A DNA stretch of 64,000 bases from a virus: positions 1 through 64,000 of the IMG/VR virus record IMGVR_UViG_3300020190_000036; one strand, given 5' to 3'. Positions within the stretch are counted from its first letter, which is position 1. Each line of letters opens with the position of its first letter. Position numbers and translations under genes: made by a program. Under the pieces are notes generated by a model. It did not search any database and was not told where the DNA came from. It saw only the letters and a list, made by a program, of their open reading frames with translations. Below, piece after piece: positions 8,988-16,711 of this stretch.

Positions 8988-9572
8988 CTACTTTTTTCTC
9001 TTAGGGGCTGCCTTCTTGGGCTTAGCGGCTTTCTTTGCTGTTTTCCTAGCAGCAGCTTTTTTCTTTAACTTTGCACGTGCCTTGGATGCAGCGTCTGTCT
9101 GCTTCTTGCGCTGTTTTCTAATTTCAGCAAGTATGGAGCCCTGCGAACCTCGACCAGCCCGCCTCCCGCGTGCTGTTGCTCTGGCGTAGTCGGCCCTGTC
9201 GGCTTCATCCATTGCCGGACGCGCTTTGTACCCCCGCCTACGACCGATGTCTTGCCTGCCTTCTGGACTTTCTGCGAGACCAAGAATTCCGGGCCCTCTC
9301 CTCTTCCTGTATAGGCTGCCGCCTACTGCGCGAACTTCTTCCTCTGAGGCATAGCCTTGACGGCTGAGCGAAGACTTGGCAAGGCGATTTCTGGTTTGCT
9401 TGTCGCCAAATACCCGGCTTGTATATTCCTCTATCGCCTTTAGCTTATTATTCAGCATGGTCCTTCTTGGGCCGGTCTTTAAGCCCCTTAGCTGTCTACG
9501 GATTTCTTTCTCAAAATCCATTGCAGCAGCGGCGTCGTCTGTTATATCTGGGCCATAACGCAGTCCTGGCAT
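8988..9572 (-). CDS. Arg/Lys-rich protein at the start of the neck-tail operon
   Basis: This 194-residue protein is strongly basic. Its last 60 residues are almost entirely Lys, Ala, Arg and Pro (AKKAAKPKKAAPKRKK at the end), like a histone H1 tail. The first half is more ordinary, with an FEKEIRRQLRGL helix. It is the first gene of the neck-to-tail cluster. A basic tail of this kind could bind packaged DNA or acidic capsid proteins, but no function is recognised. A similar Lys/Ala/Pro-rich tail occurs at the N-terminus of the protein at 55749-56150. Confidence 0.65.
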   Translation of the reverse strand: MPGLRYGPDITDDAAAAMDFEKEIRRQLRGLKTGPRRTMLNNKLKAIEEYTSRVFGDKQTRNRLAKSSLSRQGYASEEEVRAVGGSLYRKRRGPGILGLAESPEGRQDIGRRRGYKARPAMDEADRADYARATARGRRAGRGSQGSILAEIRKQRKKQTDAASKARAKLKKKAAARKTAKKAAKPKKAAPKRKK

Positions 9573-9654
9573 AAATCCCCGCTTCAGTTAAAAAGGACTT
9601 TATGAACAGAGTATACCATTTTTGATATTTAGGGTACTAATAAAAACCCGCTGA

Positions 9655-10212
9655 TTATCTGTCGCTATTTGGTGGAGACTCAATTGCTATTCCGGAATCA
9701 TCAGTTGTTCCAGGGGGTGCTTCAACTGGAACCCAGGCACGAGCGTAAGCGTGCTCTTTAATATTTCTAGACTTCAGAAGAGAGTTGTTAATCATGAGCG
9801 CATATTCCTCCCTTTTCATGCACAAAACTCTCTCCAGACTTGCTGCATCTTCTGATTTTGACATCACCAATTTTCTAATAATCTTTGACATTGGCTTGGC
9901 AACCAATGCTCCCCGTGAGCGATTGAAGCGTAGATGCATCAGCATGGCATCCAGCGAAGATACGTCGTGCTCTACCACTGGAATTTCGTCCCCAACCACA
10001 TTTGAAATTCTGCTTACTTGTGTGGCCAGTAGGAATCTTTCTGAACCGTCAATTATTTCTCCGGTGGATTTACGAACCTGTATTGGTTGAGTAAATCCAT
10101 AATCCATTAGAGACGCAGACAGGGCCAGAAGGTCGGGCCGAAGAATATAGGTCGCCCTCCATTCTGGGACCACTAAATGGGAAGAATTTTTATAGATTAT
10201 TTCAAGCTTCAT
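9655..10212 (-). CDS. ParB-like nuclease-domain protein, IbrB-type partner
   Basis: This 185-residue protein contains the ParB/Srx-fold pattern: a hydrophobic strand, then SLMDYGFTQPIQVRK, then EIIDGSERFLLA, the 'G..QPI.V....G..IDG..R..A' signature. It overlaps the stop end of the upstream PAPS-reductase-like gene by 11 bases, so the two are co-translated. In bacteria such pairs are known as IbrA/IbrB, where the ParB-like protein partners a PAPS-reductase-like protein. Its biochemical role is not established, and a nuclease or nucleotide-triphosphatase activity is possible. The C-terminal 40 residues are Pro/Asp-rich and probably disordered. Confidence 0.8.
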   Translation of the reverse strand: MKLEIIYKNSSHLVVPEWRATYILRPDLLALSASLMDYGFTQPIQVRKSTGEIIDGSERFLLATQVSRISNVVGDEIPVVEHDVSSLDAMLMHLRFNRSRGALVAKPMSKIIRKLVMSKSEDAASLERVLCMKREEYALMINNSLLKSRNIKEHAYARAWVPVEAPPGTTDDSGIAIESPPNSDR

Positions 10213-11341
10213 GAGTCGTATCTATTCCTGCTTCTGTGATTCTTATTGAATCGGCTTTTGTTTTGGGCCCCACTGGAGTTGGTGAGTTTACGTCAATATC
10301 ATTGAGTGCTAAATTTCTAATAAGCCAACTAACGGGGTACCCATATGGGTCCTGCAAGTGTTTTTTTCTGAATCTTGAAACATATGCTTTTGCGTCTCTC
10401 TGGCGCCTTTCACCCATTAGATAGTCGTTGATGAACATGAGAGCCCCATCCCATCCATATGAAGAATATCTTGCTATCAATTTCTCAATATCAAATTCCG
10501 GCCACCACCGGCGTTGAGCGTCTATCTGAGGGAAGCACTCAAACAACCGGTCATAGAATTCCGGCTCTGTCGCAACAACATCCCCTATTCGTCTAATTGC
10601 TACGGAGTGAAGGGGAATGCCAACCCTGGTGTTGCTGCCGGTAAGTGCTGCAAGGTCGTAATACTCACAAAACTCTGCTCCGTGTTCCTCTGTTATAAAT
10701 TTGAATACATCATTCGTGTTCCAGTCATAAATTATCTTTGCAAACTTCAAAGGGATTCCCGCCTTGAGTTTGTATGGAGTAACTATGTAGTTCTCGTGAA
10801 GTTTCTGAACAATAGACCTATAGCGAACCATTGATTCACTAGCACGAACTCCAGTAATAAAAGCGACATTGCCCCTCTTCCCTTGCATGGTGTAGTAATC
10901 GGTTTGTTCGGGCAATGAGACATCATGAGTCAGACCGAAGTGCTCCCCAGTGATTGCCCACGGTGGGATATCCCTCACCAAGCGACCAATCTTTTTTCTG
11001 GCGTTACTCCATAAAAGTGTTGTCACCCTAGAACCAAGAACCCATATTTCTGCCGGATACGGAAGGCAATACCATTCCATATCCACCCAGTCATATTGAC
11101 GTACACGCTCTGTGTATTCAATAACGGTTGGACTTACCATCTCTTCATCTCTGAAAATAACTTTTACTGGCCCAAGACAACGCTCTTCATGAACTTCTTT
11201 GGCAAGGTAGAGAACCGCAGTGCTGTCCTTGCCTCCGGAAAATTGAATACAGACGGTGTCGAAGGTGTCGTAAACGTGTCTAATTCTTTGTCTTGCAGCC
11301 TCGACGCATGACATGTCTAAAAACATTCTCTGCCTAGTCAT
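10202..11341 (-). CDS. PAPS reductase-like / IbrA-type ATP pyrophosphatase domain protein
   Basis: This 379-residue protein has the PP-loop FSGGKDSTA near residues 33-41, the ATP-binding signature of PAPS reductases, DndC and N-type ATP pyrophosphatases. It then has FITGVRASES, a motif shared with PAPS-reductase-like proteins (compare 'GvR..ES..R'). The C-terminal region has WW, GYPVSWLIRN and several aromatic residues, as in IbrA-like proteins with an extra C-terminal domain. It lies next to the ParB-like gene, the pairing seen for IbrA/IbrB. Possible roles are sulfur chemistry on DNA or tRNA, or host reprogramming; the sequence does not decide. Its ATG overlaps the stop of the upstream small gene by one base. 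Confidence 0.8.
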   Translation of the reverse strand: MTRQRMFLDMSCVEAARQRIRHVYDTFDTVCIQFSGGKDSTAVLYLAKEVHEERCLGPVKVIFRDEEMVSPTVIEYTERVRQYDWVDMEWYCLPYPAEIWVLGSRVTTLLWSNARKKIGRLVRDIPPWAITGEHFGLTHDVSLPEQTDYYTMQGKRGNVAFITGVRASESMVRYRSIVQKLHENYIVTPYKLKAGIPLKFAKIIYDWNTNDVFKFITEEHGAEFCEYYDLAALTGSNTRVGIPLHSVAIRRIGDVVATEPEFYDRLFECFPQIDAQRRWWPEFDIEKLIARYSSYGWDGALMFINDYLMGERRQRDAKAYVSRFRKKHLQDPYGYPVSWLIRNLALNDIDVNSPTPVGPKTKADSIRITEAGIDTTHEA

Positions 11342-11511
11342 CAGTATTGCGCAATCTGTGAGAGTCTTTGAACCTCCGCCCTAAGCGAATCTATTTCAAT
11401 AACAAGCCTGTCTCTTTCCCGTACGACCGCATCGTGATAATTGCTACATACGATAATTTTTTCCGGTTCGCAAAAGGCTAAACCACACAAACATTTATTC
11501 TGTTCGCTCAT
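11341..11511 (-). CDS. small Cys-containing protein (56 aa)
   Basis: I read this short frame by hand. It starts ATG AGC GAA at 11511 and ends TGA at 11341. The N-terminal half has a Cys cluster, CLCGLAFC then IIVC, suggesting a small zinc-binding knuckle. The C-terminal half is a heptad-like helix (VVRERDRLVIEIDSLRAEV). Its stop overlaps the start of the PAPS-reductase-like gene (TGATG), and its start abuts the stop of the ParB-like gene upstream, so it fits the operon perfectly. Function unknown. Confidence 0.7.
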   Translation of the reverse strand: MSEQNKCLCGLAFCEPEKIIVCSNYHDAVVRERDRLVIEIDSLRAEVQRLSQIAQY

Positions 11512-12312
11512 TTAGATTTCCGTATGCTGAGAGATGAAATCCAATAGTCGCTCTGCGGTAGTAGTCCCAACCACGACTGAATCGTTTCTTAGCCATCTAA
11601 TGAACTCGTACCACTTCGCCTGCTGGTCAGGACTATCAAAAACTATCGTGTACTGAACAACCGCCTGAGGCCTTTCCCCTTGAGCGGAAACAGTCGAACC
11701 CCTAACAGCAACATCTGATTGATTGGCAGAAGGTGGTGCAATAATTCTGTTTTCTCCATTGGAATCTCTAGAGACCGTAAAAGATGGTTCCTGAACGTCG
11801 TCGTCTCCATCGGGTTCGATTCCTGGTTGAGAAACTAAAAAGGGGGGCACGTATTGGCCGGTTGCCGACAGCTCGCTACTGTTTCTTTCCATTTCCTGCT
11901 CATACTCAGCCATCTCAAACTCATCCCACCCAAGGCTCTCCATCAGCTCTGGGTAGTAGTCACTAACTTCTATGACTAATTCAAAAACTGCCTCACTGTC
12001 TGAATAACCCAATTCAACAGTTCTATTATCCGCGAGAGCGAAAGCTATTGCTCGGGAGTCGTCGCCCTCCAAGTAAACGACGGCAATTTTGTCCCATCCG
12101 AGCTCCTTTGCTGCTTCTATCTGGTGATTACCAGCGATAACAGTGGCTGTTCCGTCGTCGTTCTTTTTTGCAACGATTGGTTTTACTTGGCCAAACTCAG
12201 CATACGAAGCGACTATTGCCGGGATGTCCCCGATACGAGGGTTCTTCGGCAACGGTACAAGTGTGTCTATGTCCACCGCCATGGAACGTAGGGATGGGTG
12301 TATTCCGTCCAT
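11512..12312 (-). CDS. second ParB-like (ParB/Srx fold) protein
   Basis: This 266-residue protein carries a clear ParB N-terminal domain. DTLVPLPKNPRIGDI is the 'L.P.P.NPR' motif, followed by SYAEFGQVKPIVAKK, then TVIAGNHQIEAAKELG (the 'G.H...A...lg' helix) and AIAFALADNRTVEL (the '..AL.DNR' motif). This is the arrangement of phage-borne ParB-like proteins and some DNA-methyltransferase fusions, here without a methyltransferase. The C-terminal half has an acidic, Gln/Pro-rich linker and a small alpha/beta end. It is in an operon with the IbrA/IbrB-like pair. The two ParB-like proteins are clearly different sequences, not a recent duplication. Confidence 0.85.
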   Translation of the reverse strand: MDGIHPSLRSMAVDIDTLVPLPKNPRIGDIPAIVASYAEFGQVKPIVAKKNDDGTATVIAGNHQIEAAKELGWDKIAVVYLEGDDSRAIAFALADNRTVELGYSDSEAVFELVIEVSDYYPELMESLGWDEFEMAEYEQEMERNSSELSATGQYVPPFLVSQPGIEPDGDDDVQEPSFTVSRDSNGENRIIAPPSANQSDVAVRGSTVSAQGERPQAVVQYTIVFDSPDQQAKWYEFIRWLRNDSVVVGTTTAERLLDFISQHTEI

Positions 12313-12611
12313 TATTTATTTTCCCGACCAATAACTTCTCTGCACAAATCCTCAACCAGCTCATGAGTAAGGATTATGCTCCACGATGAGTATGGTTGTC
12401 TGCCGTTTTCGGCAATCCATAGCCTTCTTTGGTCGCTGACGACAAGAAAATGCTCGATTGTTCTTGGTGAGGTTGACCATGGACATGGAGGGAGTTCCTC
12501 CTGATTAGTGTCAGGACTAAATACAGAATATTTTGTTGTGGTCGCATTGGACGTTGAGGTTGAGTATTGAATCGGCGAATGCCTAATTTGTTTTCTTCTC
12601 CAGGGCCTCAT
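12312..12611 (-). CDS. hypothetical protein (99 aa)
   Basis: I do not recognise this small protein. It has a basic N-terminus (MRPWRRKQIRHS), a Ser/Thr-rich middle, and a C-terminal half with mixed hydrophobic and charged residues containing EHFLVVSDQRRLW and SWSIILTHELVEDL. It overlaps the genes on both sides by one to four bases, which supports its being translated as part of the operon. Confidence 0.65.
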   Translation of the reverse strand: MRPWRRKQIRHSPIQYSTSTSNATTTKYSVFSPDTNQEELPPCPWSTSPRTIEHFLVVSDQRRLWIAENGRQPYSSWSIILTHELVEDLCREVIGRENK

Positions 12612-12955
12612 GATGTCTGAACCCTAACATTCGCATTGAGAGTTCTCAGCGCATCGATTGATGTTCGTAGTGAAAGTAGCTTTTCCCTCTTGGACTTAAC
12701 GAGGGCTTCGGCAATCTTGTGGTCGTAAGCAGCGTCATCCATTTTGTAGTCAGCCCAAGCTTCTCGCTCCTTTATGGAGCCTTTGGCCGATAGGTATTCT
12801 TTGGCCCAGTTTGCTTTATATAGGGCTTCCTTCTTTGCGGATTCTGTTGCCAGCACCTCAAAGGATTCTGTTTCTTCTTCGAGAATTTCCATGAGCCTCA
12901 TAAGCTCGCCTTCAATCTCGACCTGAGAAATAGGAGATGTCCTCGTGTTCCTCAA
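12608..12955 (-). CDS. hypothetical helical protein (115 aa)
   Basis: This 115-residue, almost wholly helical protein is rich in Glu, Lys and Ala (EILEEETESFEVLATESAKKEA), probably a coiled coil. It overlaps the RuvC-like gene upstream and the next gene downstream by four bases each (ATGA-type overlaps). It may be a small accessory factor for recombination or replication genes in the same operon. No domain is recognised. Confidence 0.65.
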   Translation of the reverse strand: MRNTRTSPISQVEIEGELMRLMEILEEETESFEVLATESAKKEALYKANWAKEYLSAKGSIKEREAWADYKMDDAAYDHKIAEALVKSKREKLLSLRTSIDALRTLNANVRVQTS

Positions 12956-13485
12956 TGGTTTTCCTTTCTAATAAATTCATTCAGAGAAGACCAGTCAACC
13001 CTGTCAAGTGCAGACATGTTGTTTGAGGGCCAATCATATTTTGATTTTCCGACCTTCGCAAGACCCATCTCTTCGAGAACCCACGCATCACACATGTCAT
13101 CAGCGCCAGAACCAGACCAAACGATTCCAGTTTTTGCGGATATTGACGAGATAACTTCCCCCTTCCCCGCATTGCCTCTTCCGGTCGCAAACTTGGCCCT
13201 GCAGGTGGGGGGAATTTCCACAAATCCTATGCCAGACTCCCAAAGCTTCATTCTTACGCATCCGCCCAATTCGCCAATGCTATGAGCCTGGCTATTTCTG
13301 GAGGCAAAAGAATATCCTTCAATTAATACAAAACAGCTTTTTATGTTTATGCAGTAATTTAAAATTTGAGTAGAAATATGAAAAAGTCTTTCAGTTCCCC
13401 TCGATTTAGTGCTAATTATTGACGGGGAGCCAAGGCTGCATATCCCGGTGGAGGTCAAAGAAAGGTCTACTCCGACAAAATTCAC
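12952..13485 (-). CDS. RuvC-like Holliday junction resolvase / RNase H-fold nuclease
   Basis: This 177-residue protein has the RuvC catalytic pattern. VGVDLSLTSTG near residue 7 supplies the first Asp. VLIEGYSFAS near residue 58 supplies the Glu. GADDMCDAW near residue 128 supplies the paired Asp residues. PTCRAKFATGRGNAGK in between resembles the 'K....G.G.A.K' substrate region of phage RuvC-like proteins. These enzymes cut branched DNA, helping recombination-dependent replication and clearing junctions before packaging. It is the last gene before a non-coding structured region upstream. Confidence 0.88.
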   Translation of the reverse strand: MNFVGVDLSLTSTGICSLGSPSIISTKSRGTERLFHISTQILNYCINIKSCFVLIEGYSFASRNSQAHSIGELGGCVRMKLWESGIGFVEIPPTCRAKFATGRGNAGKGEVISSISAKTGIVWSGSGADDMCDAWVLEEMGLAKVGKSKYDWPSNNMSALDRVDWSSLNEFIRKENH

Positions 13486-13503
13486 GAATGAACCCTACTA
13501 CAT

Positions 13504-13544
13504 GAACGAGCCCGCACCGATTAATGACTGGTGCGGGCCCGTTC
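13504..13544 (-). terminator. long GC-rich hairpin upstream of the RuvC-like gene
   Basis: A 15-base stem (GAACG-x-GCCCGCACC against GGTGCGGGC-x-CGTTC) with one mismatch encloses an 11-base loop. It lies 19 bases upstream of the RuvC-like start on the minus strand. No T-run follows on either strand, so it may be a structured leader or attenuator rather than a simple terminator. Confidence 0.45.
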
Positions 13545-13619
13545 ACCTATAGCGGCCCTAAGGTATAAAAAGCACGCAAATAATATTAAAGCATAAAAAT
13601 AATCACTTGATAAAAGCAA

Positions 13620-13653
13620 ACGACCGCCAGTCCTGCAGAGACTGAACGGTCGT
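13620..13653 (-). terminator. hairpin with T-rich tail, probable terminator after the HNH gene
   Basis: ACGACCG and CGGTCGT pair perfectly over seven bases, with an inner AGTC/GACT pair. On the minus strand the stem is followed by TTGCTTTTATC, a T-rich stretch. It would end transcripts arriving from the HNH and recombination genes. Confidence 0.5.
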
Positions 13654-13841
13654 AGGCAGCGAACGAGCTCGGGGTCTCAGGTGGCCGCCGCCTCCTTTGC
13701 CGTGGTAACTCCACTAGACACTTGGACCACTCTCCCTTCTTTGCCGATTTATGCGGAATTCAGGTACCTGTTAGTAGATAATACCGCGACTAGGATTGGC
13801 TCGCCTATTAATAATTGGGCGAATTTTCAAAACCTATTAAA

Positions 13842-14198
13842 TTAATTTTCCCAATTGTGCAAAGATAGGCCTAGTTCAAAGGCCAAACCCGGGTTCTCTC
13901 CGATTCTCCTGTGGCAGGGGCGACAGACACAAATGAGGTTTGACTCCTCCGTTATCGAACCGCCCTGAGAGCGACGCACAAGTTCGTGAACGTCTACCGA
14001 TTGCCTTCTTGCGTAGGCGACCAGACCATCATGCTTCGCGAATATCGGGCACGCTTCACAATACGGTCTTTCGGACAGAAGTTTTTTTACAAGAGGTATT
14101 CTCTCGTTCTTGTACTTGCTCGCCATTTTAGATGAGCGTCTTTTCAAGGGAGACCGCTTCATCGGTTTTGTCGAACGCCTTAGAGGCTTTCTTTTCAT
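13842..14198 (-). CDS. HNH endonuclease
   Basis: I chose the ATG at 14198, giving 118 residues, because it overlaps the stop codon of the upstream gene (TAATG). An in-frame ATG at 14234 would add 12 residues lying inside that gene. The very basic N-terminus (RKPLRRSTKPMKRS) is followed by a Cys-rich HNH core: CEAC, then DVHELVRRSQGG with the catalytic His, then CVCRPCHRRI. HNH enzymes cut or nick DNA. In phages they are homing nucleases or packaging partners of terminase. This one is in the recombination operon, three genes downstream of the Rad52-like gene. Confidence 0.88.
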   Translation of the reverse strand: MKRKPLRRSTKPMKRSPLKRRSSKMASKYKNERIPLVKKLLSERPYCEACPIFAKHDGLVAYARRQSVDVHELVRRSQGGSITEESNLICVCRPCHRRIGENPGLAFELGLSLHNWEN

Positions 14199-14734
14199 TA
14201 AATGGTGGAAGCGTCTATCGAGTCGAAAAGCCACTTATTTTCAAGGGTGGCCCATAACGCCCTGTCGATTGCTGTGTCCTCGAGGTCGTACTCACGAAGC
14301 ATCGCCCTATGCTTAATGATTGCTCGACGTAGTGTGTCTGCTTCGCTTGGTGCGGAAGGCGATTCCATTCGCGTTCCCGTATCAATCATTTTTACAACTT
14401 GGTCAAGCTTTTTATCCACATAGAACTTAAAGCGCGAAATCTTCTTTTTTCTTTCGGCATAAACCCTGGATGCTTCAGCCATAAGGACCTTGCCTTCCCT
14501 GCCGAGGTCTTCAAATCTTTGTTTGTCGGCCTCTTCATCCAAGTCGATGTCTTCAATTTGCTCTCCGAGGTTTTCTAGGAGAGACAGAAGTGCTTCCTTC
14601 CACCTCAACCAATTCTCCTTTTCCAGGAGAAACTCTCGCTGCTCTCGTGAAATTTGGTTTTTCACGTCGTCAGCGACCATTTTTGCAAATCTGTAATCGT
14701 CAATCATCTTTTCTCTCAATTCCACGCTGGACAA
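14198..14734 (-). CDS. hypothetical coiled-coil protein
   Basis: This 178-residue protein is predicted by eye to be nearly all helix, with heptad-like charged stretches (QREFLLEKENWLRWKEALLSLLENLGEQIEDI) over residues 30-120. I do not recognise a domain. It overlaps the PD-(D/E)XK nuclease gene by 19 bases and the HNH gene by one base, so it belongs to the recombination operon. It may be a structural partner for the nuclease, by analogy with SbcC-like helpers, but that is speculation. Confidence 0.7.
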   Translation of the reverse strand: MSSVELREKMIDDYRFAKMVADDVKNQISREQREFLLEKENWLRWKEALLSLLENLGEQIEDIDLDEEADKQRFEDLGREGKVLMAEASRVYAERKKKISRFKFYVDKKLDQVVKMIDTGTRMESPSAPSEADTLRRAIIKHRAMLREYDLEDTAIDRALWATLENKWLFDSIDASTI

Positions 14735-15489
14735 ATGCTTTTGTAACTACACCAGTTGCACAAAATGGATGTAACTGGCTCAAAGTTTCCCGAAGAACAT
14801 CTGCTATCAATATCTGATTTCGCTTCTTGCACAATCTCAATCGTATTAATTTTATCGTCCTCTTCCACTTTTCTTGCTATTTTGACTCCATCTTTTAGGT
14901 AGAGAAGTTCAAGTTCTTCGACACCGCCTGCGCCCATTCCCTCAAGAAGGCTTGCATAAATATACAGTTGGAAAAACTTTTCGTCCAAGTACTGAGGTTT
15001 TGGTGTTTTGCCGGTCTTATAGTCGCTAACGATTATCTGACCAGTTTTCTCGGACGTAGAATATCTATCTATAAAGCCCTTTATCACTACACCACCAATC
15101 AAACCATAAACTTCAAACTCAAGACCGTCTGGTTCAATTTTTTGTGGGTTCTCTATCTTCCATAGATTCTCTATGCACCACCATGCCTGCCATCTGAACA
15201 TTTTTAGTTGTTCGGCATTGTGAATATAGGGAGAGACTTGCTGTTTCCACGACAAATCCCACATGTTTTTCGCAATGGTTTTTGCCACCCCTAGAGTTCT
15301 ATCCTCCGGAGGAAGGCCGTAAAGATTTTCCAGAGCGTCGTGAACAAAGTTTCCCAACATCGCGGCCTCGCCGGGCTCTTCGGGAATTTGGTCAATCTTG
15401 CTGAACTTAAATTTAAGTGGGCATTGCCGAAATGTGCCTATAGAGGAAGCAGAAAGGTGTGGTGGTGGTGTTAGTGCAGAATCACTCAT
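14716..15489 (-). CDS. PD-(D/E)XK exonuclease, RecB/Cas4-like
   Basis: I chose the ATG at 15489, giving 257 residues, because it overlaps the preceding gene by only 8 bases. LSASSIGTFRQCPLKFKFSKID is the N-terminal 'S.S....f..CP..y.y' motif of RecB-family nucleases. GNFVHDALE follows, then IIVSDYKTGK, the catalytic D-x(n)-x-K motif, and FFQLYIYASLL, the QxxxY motif. Near the C-terminus are three Cys residues (C-NWC-..-ICP), which with the N-terminal Cys would hold a 4Fe-4S cluster as in Cas4/AddB. It follows the Rad52-like annealing protein, a typical exonuclease-annealase pair for phage recombination. Confidence 0.88.
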   Translation of the reverse strand: MSDSALTPPPHLSASSIGTFRQCPLKFKFSKIDQIPEEPGEAAMLGNFVHDALENLYGLPPEDRTLGVAKTIAKNMWDLSWKQQVSPYIHNAEQLKMFRWQAWWCIENLWKIENPQKIEPDGLEFEVYGLIGGVVIKGFIDRYSTSEKTGQIIVSDYKTGKTPKPQYLDEKFFQLYIYASLLEGMGAGGVEELELLYLKDGVKIARKVEEDDKINTIEIVQEAKSDIDSRCSSGNFEPVTSILCNWCSYKSICPAWN

Positions 15490-16159
15490 CTGATGCGCTC
15501 GGGGAATCGAATTTGATTTTGATGATTTCAGCAATCAACTCATCGAGTTCCTCATGCGTGGCGCTGGTCTTTGTCGGCTTTGGTTTGCCACCACTGAAGC
15601 TTTCCCAGTGGGCATTCAGCTTGTTTTTCTGTTCGGAATCTAGGCTCTTTGCAAGTCCCATGAAGTTTTCCCACTTCTGGATTCTCTCGCCTTCTTCTTG
15701 CGATACAGGAGAAGTTGAGGCAGCGATTACCTCCTCGACCTCCATCGCATCTTCGGAACGGGCTAGATAGAGGCCAACACCCATGGTCTGAGCGGCCTTC
15801 TTGAGGGCATCAGAAACAGCGCCCTTCATCTCGTCGCCAAGGTCAACGATGTCGCCCTGCCTGGTTCGCTTTATCTTCTGACCGCCGTAGCCGTCGCGGT
15901 GAACTGCACTTACCGAACCTGACGTATTCGCATGCCAGGTCAATCTGACATGGGCAACGATGTAGTCGGGGTCAATGGAATCACGTTGACAAGAAACAAT
16001 TTCGAAAGACCATTGGTCAACGCCGAGAACTTTATTAAGTCTCGCAATCACTTCACTAACAGGAATATATGTAAGTGAAGCACCCCCCTTTTTCAATATG
16101 CGCTCCATTTCTGGGGGGAATGGCTCAGAGAGCATTTGCATGATGTTTGCGCTTGTCAT
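15482..16159 (-). CDS. Rad52/22-like single-strand annealing protein
   Basis: This 225-residue protein has the Rad52-family core. SLTYIPVSEVIARLNKVLG is the domain opening. A beta segment follows with YIVAHVRLTW, then the diagnostic GDEMKGAVSDALKKAAQTMGVGLYL, the 'K...TDALKRA...fG..LY' motif of Rad52 proteins. The C-terminal third is charged and helical. Rad52-like proteins anneal complementary single strands. Here it is coupled with a PD-(D/E)XK nuclease, an HNH nuclease and a RuvC-like resolvase, giving a full recombination set. Its start overlaps the stop of the upstream gene by four bases. Confidence 0.9.
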   Translation of the reverse strand: MTSANIMQMLSEPFPPEMERILKKGGASLTYIPVSEVIARLNKVLGVDQWSFEIVSCQRDSIDPDYIVAHVRLTWHANTSGSVSAVHRDGYGGQKIKRTRQGDIVDLGDEMKGAVSDALKKAAQTMGVGLYLARSEDAMEVEEVIAASTSPVSQEEGERIQKWENFMGLAKSLDSEQKNKLNAHWESFSGGKPKPTKTSATHEELDELIAEIIKIKFDSPSASDE

Positions 16160-16647
16160 TGGTTATCTCCTTTTCTGACGATGATGCTTGTTTTAAGCTG
16201 CCCCGTCTCGCAGTACATATCGGGATTGATTCCAATATTGTTGAGTTCTTTGACCCGCCAGTAGGAGGGTGCACAGTATGTAAAAATTTGCATTGCAATG
16301 TCTTCGGGGGAATTTAGAATTTCCCCCGTATCCATGTCAACCGACATTTGGGAAAGCCTGTCAACAACGGCACGAGCAAGGTCTTTGTGTTGCCATGCCT
16401 TACGCTCGTACGAACTCTTCTTCTCAATGAGGGCGTTACCATCAAGTGTGACTACAGACTCCCCGGCCATCATCTCTCCAAACTTTGCCGAAAATGAGTC
16501 GTAGATAATGGAGAGGTCTCTCTTAATGAGGTTAAGAGCAAGCAGGGTATTCCCCACTTCGACAACATCTCCGGACGACTCCAGCAGTTTGGTGAGGTCG
16601 GAATCTAGGGATAAAATAAGTTCCTTGATTTCGTCAATCTTTTCCAT
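16156..16647 (-). CDS. hypothetical protein, recombination operon
   Basis: I chose the ATG at 16647 over a TTG two codons earlier, giving 163 residues. The first half is helical (IDEIKELILSLDSDLTKLLE). The middle has KKSSYERKAWQHKDLARAVVDRLSQM, a pattern seen in phage genes next to Rad52-like proteins. The last part contains a CAPSYWRVKELNNIGI segment. It overlaps the Rad52-like gene by four bases. Function unknown; a recombination accessory role is suggested only by position. Confidence 0.7.
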   Translation of the reverse strand: MEKIDEIKELILSLDSDLTKLLESSGDVVEVGNTLLALNLIKRDLSIIYDSFSAKFGEMMAGESVVTLDGNALIEKKSSYERKAWQHKDLARAVVDRLSQMSVDMDTGEILNSPEDIAMQIFTYCAPSYWRVKELNNIGINPDMYCETGQLKTSIIVRKGDNQ

Positions 16648-16711
16648 AGACAACGTTTAGTAGCGCTTTCTTGTAGGTAGGTGGGTAGGTATTGCCGGCG
16701 ATAATTCCGAC

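Larger units (their letters stand above)
13486..13841 (-). other. 356-base non-coding gap with several hairpins
   Basis: I see no supported gene here. The gap holds two strong hairpins (listed separately), a perfect 10-base palindrome CAGGTACCTG at 13761-13770, and a weaker TCGCC/GGCGA pair at 13801-13822. The centre (about 13660-13740) is GC-rich and unlike its surroundings. It lies between the HNH gene and the RuvC-like gene, both on the minus strand, so it may hold a terminator, a promoter for the RuvC-like operon, or a small structured RNA. Confidence 0.4.

Noticed and set aside
13660-13760. A tRNA or tmRNA in the GC-rich centre of the non-coding gap
   Set aside because: I could not form an acceptor stem with a T-arm on either strand.
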